A stretch of DNA of 64,000 nt. It comes from Phoronis australis. Taxonomy: Eukaryota > Phoronida > Phoronidae. The notes under the pieces are model-generated. The model saw nothing but the letters and a program-made list of their open reading frames with translations. It ran no database searches and was not told where the DNA came from. Shown here piece by piece: positions 1 through 9,000 of the stretch. Within the stretch, counting starts at the first letter, position 1, and every line of letters begins with the position of its first letter. The translations under genes and the position numbers were made by a program. Location: NCBI GenBank assembly GCA_002633005.1, contig NMRA01000308.1, positions 438,305 to 502,304 on the forward strand, given 5' to 3'.

Positions 1-1
1 C

Positions 2-70
2 TTTGTGGGCACCAGGGACAATATAACCAATGCTAAAATTGCCCTCGAATTTCTCCTTAGCAATTTGAAG
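2..70 (+). CDS. FXR-family exon: end of KH domain
   Basis: Frame begins at base 2 and gives 23 residues, FVGTRDNITNAK then IALEFLLSNLK, matching the last strand and helix of the second KH domain of FMR1/FXR proteins. The exon ends in phase 0 at a GTTAGT donor. Its 5' end lies outside the window. Confidence 0.92.
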
Positions 71-3000
71 GTTAGTAGTCAAACGTGTCCTAGTACTTCT
101 CGGTGAGAAAATGGTCTAAATTGAAACTAATTAGATTATCTATGTGTTCAAGAATAGCAAGCGATTTTGCAGAATTTTGTGTGTATAAGGGAGGGCGCAA
201 ATACTGTGTACTAGCCTAGTAATGGAATTTCAGTGTAAGATACTGAGGAATGTTCTATAGACAAAAGGAAGATCTTGCAATACTGCAAGGTCACACCAGT
301 GAAAGACAAGTGTGCTCAAGAGCTTACTAGCCTGTCTTGGCAAAATGATGTGATTGGTCGGCGAGGTTGGAGCGTTCAATTCACCTTTTCCGTTCCAGAA
401 GCAAAAAGGTTTTGCCACTGATGTATTGAAGGTCTTTGGAACTCGAGCCTGATTCCTCATTCCAGTCAGAATTTTGTTACATGCCTTGCAGTGTTGATGT
501 ATTTTATGTTACTATAATTATTGTGTCTCTATGGAAACACTCTTCATCATGGAAGTATGAGGCACTAATTACTGTCAGTTATGTAAGTCCTGCAGGCTCT
601 CATTTATTATAATGTTTTCTTTAAAAGTGCTGAACGTTTTTGCATTTGTTTAAATGTCCAACATTTCATGTTGAGATGCAGTTAAGCGATTACTTTCATC
701 TTGAATCATTAATTGTCCAGGATGTTGAGGAGATGCGCAAAGAGAAGCATGAGATGGAAGAACAGTTGAGGACTGTATCAGGGTCACATGGGCCTTACTT
801 CCCACCACCTCGGGAAATGCGTGGGTAAGTATAGTGTAGAGAATGTGAAGAGAGTAACCAGACAAAGTATTGTTAACACTAAAAAGGATTAGTTAAGAAG
901 TATTATGGTGTCAAACTTCTTATCACAGAATAGCTGAGCCACCTTACTTTTAGATTTACAGTTCATTGCCATTCATCCCAGTCATGAGGTAAGGCTACTT
1001 AATGACAAATTCCTGTTCTGCCCAGTCGTGGTGACGGGGGGGGGGGGGGNGGGGGGGGGGGGGGTCATTTTGGCTGATTACTTTCAGCATGTACTTTTGC
1101 TATGGCTAGTTTGTGTCTTGACTGAGTCTGAATGTACTCGAGAGACTTGGTCTGTTGTATTCTTCCCTTCCATTATGTGAATGAATTGTGTGTTTCAACA
1201 ACTCCATGAATGCATAAATCTGATTATAGACAAATATGGACCTGCCTGGCACACAGTTAATCCCTGGACTGTAATACTGATAAATGGTACAGTTTGTCCG
1301 TGGCGATTATAATTTCTGTGGCAATTTCCAAATTGAAAACTAGCAATCATTCAATGTGGCACATCTTTGATTTCCTTAAAATCAGAAAATTGTCAATAAA
1401 TGACATTGAATTAATTTTAGATAAGTATGAAGGGGGCGTGTAGAGTCAAGCAAGCCTTGGACTATCCGAGTCCTGGCTAGACTTGCTATGTTAATGTGTT
1501 AAGTCATGGAGTTTGTTGAAGCCTACTTATTATTTGTAGCACTAAAACACTGCAGCAAAATGTATACAATGAGTTATTGAAATTTTACGCTCTGGTAGGA
1601 CTGGGGATCGGATGTTCACTTGGTGAACATTTAGACATAGGGCTAAGTGATCAACACGTCCAACTACGTTATTCAGAAACAATGCTAAGTGAACGAATAA
1701 TATTTTTAGGCCATGTTGGTTGAAAGATGTCATGACTTGAGAGCCAGCTTCCACCACCACACAAAGCTGACCACGGTTGTGGGTCCAGTCTAATATAAGC
1801 TGTTGTAAAGCAGACATACTTACAAATCAAGAGCATTCTGATGTTGCAAAATGCAGTGGCTGTTGCCTCACATAAAATGATTATAAAGACCTCATTCCGC
1901 TTTCACTGTCTCTATCTCCTTCAGTCTCACAACTACTGTTGACCATGAATTGTAGTAAGACTCTGTTCTTGTTCTCATGGTAATATAAGATGGCATGGAA
2001 AGTCAAGGTCAAGAACAACTTGGCTGGTAGACATTTGAGTACTTAAATTGAGGTTTTGTGTGAAACTCAGTCATTGCTAGGACTATGGGAATGCGCAGAA
2101 ACATCAAGAATAACAAAAATTAATTCAAGGAAGGCTTTTGCAATATTAACAGTAGAATGTACTGTAATGAAATGTATTATACGAATGTTCACAGTGGCAG
2201 CTATGATCCATACAGTATGGACGAGTTTCCCAACAGAGGGCGTGGTCGAGGGGGATGGTCAAGGCGTGGGCGGACGCATGGTTCCTCAGGTAAGTTTGTC
2301 TCTTTGTCTCCTTCAGATTACTTTCGAGCTATTGGTTGGTTATTAGTAAGCTTGCCTTTAAACTCTCAGGAAATTACAAAATTGTCCCACGCAACTTTTG
2401 TGGCATGTGTCATGAGAAGGATATGCAAGACTATAGAAAAATGGCTTAATTTGGATAACTTTGTAACTTGATATCCCTGACGTGGCTGATATCCCTGACA
2501 GCTGTCAGATACTATGCTTTACAAATTCCTCCCCAAAACGCTGTTAAGAATATTTTTTAAAATGTTCTGTTTTTAGAAATAGGTCTTTTATGATTTTCTT
2601 GCATAAATTGAATACCGAATCATAATTAATTTTCTAAATAAGCAGGCTTGTCTTTGAGGTCCTACATAGCTTTTAACCAGTTTCTTTCTCCTTTGTGCCG
2701 TGCCGTCTTGGGTTGTTTGATTGATTTCTGGGTGTTGTTTGTATAGTTAGTGTCAACTGATTGGTTTACAGTGGACAACCTAACTGATGACCACAGGCCA
2801 GTGAATGACTGGTCAGAGGCTGTAGAGGAGGGTGAAAGGCACTCGGGCTATCACACAGACAGTGCAATCAATCGTCGTGGCAGGGGGCGGGGCTATAGAG
2901 GTTACCGTGACCGCGGCTACTACTCTTGTAAGTGCATCAAGACTGGTTGAGAGTTGTGAAGAGAACTGGGAGTTTACTGTGTAGTTTATGCTCTTTTTAT

Positions 3001-6000
3001 GCGCCCACATTATATGTGGGTGCATGTTGCCGTCATCTCTGTCTGGGTGTCCAGTGTCCGCGCCTGCATCTTCTAAATCTCTTGCATGAACTTATATTGA
3101 AATATGGGAGGTGTGTTCCTATGGGGTTGACGACAAAAGGCGACAACTTTTGGACCGACCCGAATACCGCTGTGGCCCCTAGTGGCAATTTTAGCTTTAT
3201 ATTTTTGCCTCTGTATCTTCGAAGGTCCTCAACCGATTTTCATGAAATTTGACACATGGGCGTCTATTGAAGAGGTGACGCTGTCTTTCCGTTTTCGGAT
3301 GGATTTGAGGCATTTTGCGCCATCTAGTGGCCATTTTTACGATTTTCGAGTCTGTTTTTCGGCGTCTGCCCCTCTGTTAACCAAACCACTCTAAGAATGA
3401 TTGTAAAAATTGGCATATATGTTCTATCTATGAAGAAGATGGTTGACGATGATTTTGCGACTTTGACTTCTGTGGCGCCTCCTAGTGACAGTTTTGTTTG
3501 TTTTTGCACCCATGCCTGTATCTCCTAAACACTCTACAGTATCTTTGTTAAATTTAGCAAATGTATTTAGATTAAGTTGACAACGGACGATGAAGACTTA
3601 CGGACAGATCGGTCTACCAGTGTGCCCCCAAGTTGCAATTTAGTTTTTTACATTTACCTCTGTATCGTCAAAAGTCCTCAATGGATTTCCTTAAAATTTG
3701 ACGGAAAGGCATCTATTAGTGAGGTGATGCTAGCCGTTCATTTCGCGGATTGATTCAAGGTAATTTGTTCCACCTAGTGGCCATTTTTTTTGTTTTTTCG
3801 AGTCTGTTTTTGGCGTCCATTCCTCTGTCAACCAAACTACTTTAAGGATGATTGTAAAATTGGCATGTATGTTCTTACTATGAAGAAGACAATGATTTTC
3901 CGACGACTTTGACTACTGTGACGCCTCCTAGTGGCAGTTTTTTCGCCCATATCTGTAACTCCTAAGCCCTCTGCAAGATCTTTATTAAATTTAAAATGTT
4001 CATTTGTACGAGTTAACAATGGTCGGAAGACGAGGACTTTCAGACGGATCCGATGAACACTGCCCCCTAGTGGCAATCTCATTTTTTCCGTTTTCCTCTC
4101 TTTCTCTAAAATTCCTCAACGAATTTTCATGAAACTTGGTAAATAGCTTTCATTTAACGAAACGATGACATTTTCCAGTTTTCAGACAGATTCAACGTAT
4201 TTTGTGCCATCTAGTAGATATTCTCACTGTTTTCTAGTTTGTTTTTGGCATCCTCGCTCTGTCAACCAAGCCACTCTTAGGATGATTGTGAAAATTGGCT
4301 TATATGTTTTTAGTGTGAAGAGGACGGTTGACAATGATTTTCCGACTTCATTTACTGTGGCGCCTCCTAATGGCAGTTTTAGATTTTTGCGCCTTTAGCT
4401 GTATCTCCTAAGCCCTCTGCAAGATCTGTATTAAATTTTGCAAGTGTATTAAATGAAGTTGACAACCAAAGACGACAACTTTCAGACAAATTCGATGAAC
4501 GCTCTTCCCCCTAGTGGTAGTTACATTTTTTCCGTTTTCTGTTTCTATAAAGTTCCTTGAGACGGATTTTCAAGAAATGTGATAAATAGCTTTCTAATAA
4601 AAAATGGCGACTTCCCTTTTTTGATGGATTCGAAATATTTTGCACCATCTAGTGACCATTTTTATGACACAAACACCCCTAGAAGCGCACTGTTTGCAGT
4701 GCATTTGTGGGCGCATTTCAACGCTCCACGTTGCTCTTGTGTTAACTTTAGACTCTTTTGTACAAGATGACATCGTGAGTAACTGTTGAATTTGTGCAAA
4801 GGTTGTGCTTCACTTCTTTTTGTCAAGTCGTTATCATTTACTGACCTGTTTACCATTACGGATTGATAGTGATTTTTATGGAATTTGCACCTTTATTACT
4901 GTTTTACGGACAGCTTAGTTTTTTACGGCACTACTCCTGACTTTTTGTTTACCATTGTTTCCTTATGACGACTTATGGCTATAACTAGAGGCATTTGGTA
5001 AACTCCAGCTTGATCGACATCACTCATAAAAATCTGGTATGTTATGTCAGTGAATGAACCGATCAAAATGCAAGCTTTTCGATTTGACTGGGAGCGTAAG
5101 TCATTGTTTGCGTGGGTCGACATATTATGTTTTGATCTTGAAGGAAGACTTGAAGACTTGTTGTGAATTAAGTTATGAGTAAAAGGAGTTCTATGGATTC
5201 CACGCCGGGTGTGAAGAAAACTAGAGTTGGACAGCGTTACCCTCTCGAATACAAACAGATTTGGCCATATTTTGAGCTGTCATAAGGCCCTTTCCCATAC
5301 AGTTCAGTTAGCTACAATCGAAGCTTCGATGTTAAATTTGTTTAATTCCGGAGTTAAGCGTGAGTGTTCACACCAACTTCGGAATTATAATTCAGCGCAC
5401 TTATTGCAGGGCATCGCTAATATGACTCTCACTATTTCCAAATATGGATGGTGCACTACCAGTTCTGTGTGTTACTCAAAACTTTCAGTGATTTTTTATT
5501 TTTTGTTAAATAAAGAATCCATCAAACACGTGGACAAATTGTAACAGAATGCTTATACTGCCAAAATAACAAATGTTGCAACAAAATATTTACTAGTTAC
5601 CACCTGCTGTAGGCAAATGCAGTGAAACCTGCCGATAACTCTGATGGCATCGAAGTTAAGTGTTCTCATTAAACGCCGTCTATTCTTTGCTGTTCAATCC
5701 ACCTCTTAAATTCAGAGTTAACTAGTTCTGTTAACTTTGATAAAAGACCGATGATAAATGTTCCCACTGACCAAAGCTTCGGTGGCAGTGGTAAAGGTTT
5801 TTAAAAACGGAAACTTTTTTGTGTATTGTAGATATTTATTAAATACTTAACACTGTTTTGTTAGATGTGTGAAATTGATCGTTGGGTATTCAGTGTGATA
5901 ATGCAGTCACGCAAAATTGCCGAAAAAAAAAATTACTGACAAAATGCTTGTGCACTACCATAGGCGTGTTGAATGGGTAAACAGGTCGGGATATATTCCA

Positions 6001-9000
6001 CACGGCCTGCTTGATTCTATCGTATGTATATTAATAGCATCTTAAGCTAGCTTTGAAGAGATTTAGTTTGCATCAACACACATTTATTGAGCTGAAGCTG
6101 AACCCCTGTTTTAACCCTGATAACAATTACCTTTATCATTTGATTATTTGGCTTAGTATGTTTTCTCGACAGCTGGACGTGGGAGGGGACAGTCTGAGAG
6201 ACGTGTACATGTGAATGAAGCGGAACACATCCAAATCACATGTAACTATTGTGCTTATCATTCAGCTCTTTCCATTTTAAAAAGACAATTTTCGTGTCGG
6301 ATTTTTTCGTACCCAAATTTCCACCATAAATTTTGCTTTAAAAGTTTTTCTTTGCATTTTAGCCTTTTATTGAATCGTGCGCAGAAATGTCTGTACTAAT
6401 GCTTAATAGTCCTTTGATATATTCAAGGAGTATTTTCTTTACTTGTTGAAAGAATGGGCAGAAATGTCTGAAATCCTCTAGTGCACTCATTTCTATGCAT
6501 TCTTCTGCAGTGGAGGTTGTATAGACATGTCTGCACTCGATACTTCAAAAGACTGACTTAAAGGCAAAATGATAAAATTTTAGGTGCACAAAAAATCTGA
6601 AGCGTTTCTGGCACAAAATTGAAATCAATGCAAATTCCCTTTTTAAAATGGAAATGCTAGTTGTTTTTTGCTATCAGTTTTATGGGTTTACGGTTCTGTA
6701 ACATGATTTAAAATCACTCTGCGGTCTGTTAGCCAGCTAGGCATGTAGTGACAACCCTTCACTATTGGCTTATAGTAACTGCAGTACAGGTCACTAATTT
6801 TTGTAGAACCAGCTAGAAACAAATTGTCTTTGGTCAGTCGTAAAATTAGAGCAAGTACAGTGCTGACTTCAGTACTGACTCTTGTCAAACTATTGGCTGC
6901 TGACAAGCCATTTGCAGTCCCAGTTTCATATCGGTCGACTTCTTATTGTTACTCAGATTGCCTGTCCATGATTCCATTTTCATTTGAGTCAAGTAGAATA
7001 GTCAAGGTGAAAAAAATTAGTGATTGACTTGCCCAAAACAACATAAATGGTTCAATACAAGAAACTAATTTTTTTACTTAGTTGTGTTGTTGAACACTGA
7101 ACATTTGTCAAAACTGTATGCGTTTCCATTGCACAAGATGGTGTGTTCTTTTTGACTTACTGCATTTATTTTTAATGTCATCCAGTAAATACATTTATTG
7201 CTACCTGGACCATTTTTCGTCGAACACTGTTGTTCATTGGCCCTGTAATCAGTTTGCATGTACGCGTTCACTCACCTTTGCAGCCTCATGACTTGGCCAG
7301 CTTAAATGCACTGAAATCTCATGTTATGGACAACCTAAAAAAAACTGGTTTTTCAATATATTTTCCCTGAACTCCCAGGCTGGCTCTAGGCTGGATGTAT
7401 TCTGCATGGGATATTACTAAACACAAACTGAGAGCAATCACGCTTGCGGCTGTCTTCACATCACCTAAAGTTAGAATCTGGTAGATGGGCAAGAGTCCCA
7501 AGGGACCAGAGAATGTGCCAATGTGGAGAAATTCAGACAGAAGATTGTGTATTACTTTTTTATTCACCAGTGTTCTGTGAATCTGTTTACATGTATGTTA
7601 GCGTGTTCGTAAAAATCCTTGTTAGGCCTGTTTATCAATTGTTTTTTACAGTCCTAAGTAAGTTGTTAACCTGAGGATAAGATCAGTGTGGTCAATACAG
7701 TAACAACAGCACTGTCCGAAAATTTCTTAAAGCAAATAATGATCTAGTAATTGGCCCCTGAGGACAATCCGTGTGATCCCAATTGGTCATCAAGTCTTGG
7801 TGACTTGATATCCGCCCCAGGTGATGGCCACAGTGATGGCTGGTATAGCGACTCCATGCAAACCATTGCTTGTCTCCAGTCAGAGTTGGCTATATGACCT
7901 GTTGATGACTCATCGCCTACAAAAATTTGTGACCTTTGCTGTATGTGGTAGTGCTCTTGTCCAATTTGGAAGTCAAACCAATATCAATCATTACTTATGC
8001 ATGAGCTAAGACCGCCTCCTGCCCTTTACACTAGGTGGCTACTGTCTCAATAATGACAAACTGATTTACTTAAGCATGTGTGAACCATTGTTCTTAACAT
8101 CAATCACCAGGTGGAGCATGTTAGGATAGTACCTGCATAACCATTTATTTGTTGCTATCCACTGATCCATCAACTAACAGCTAAAGTTTGGTTGCAGTGT
8201 TTCTTATAAATGTAGATAGGAGAAAATGATGGATCTGTTGAAATACCTTTTCATAACTTGGTCATTCGGCTGGGGATTAGCAGATAGTAACCTTAAATTT
8301 TTGCCTTGTGCTGCTTTCCAAAAGTCGTTATTTTCTCATCATTCAAACCATAGGCCAACAGAGGTTTGTCTGATTCTGTCAATAATTTGTATTGTCAGCT
8401 GAAAAAGTGTAGTACTATTGTCGTTTATTACTGCAGTGAGAAGAGACCAGGGTCGTCGCCGTAGGAATGATGATGAAGGTACCATATTTGACACTCACGA
8501 GGTATCGGATGTCACCAGCCAGGATCAAGGTATGGGCTTATCTCCTTATTGAATTTGATTTCCCTTTTTTGTTGCTCAAAATGGAGCTTTCAACCACAAC
8601 AAGGTCTGCTTTGCAAATTGGACGAAAACTATCTTTGAACTCAAAACTGGTTGTACTGGCTAGTAGTTCAAACTTCCTTCCCGGTGCCTGGTCTATTAGT
8701 TTATTGCATCTAACACCAGTAACACTGATTTATTCATTATTGGCTTCTCAAAACATTTGCACTCACGAACACTCCAAAGGCATCACAGATTGTATTTAAT
8801 GTGACAGACATTATTTCAGCTTTTTTGAAGCATTGTTTACTGTGAGAATAATTTGTTAGACGAGTGCTCATCCGATAAAGATTTCACAGGTAGATCGTTA
8901 GGTTTCACAGGCTATCAGTTCGAACCGGAGCACACTGATCCAGAAATACTACAAAGGCGCCGTGAAAATGCACAGACAACGGAACATATGGATAATTTCG

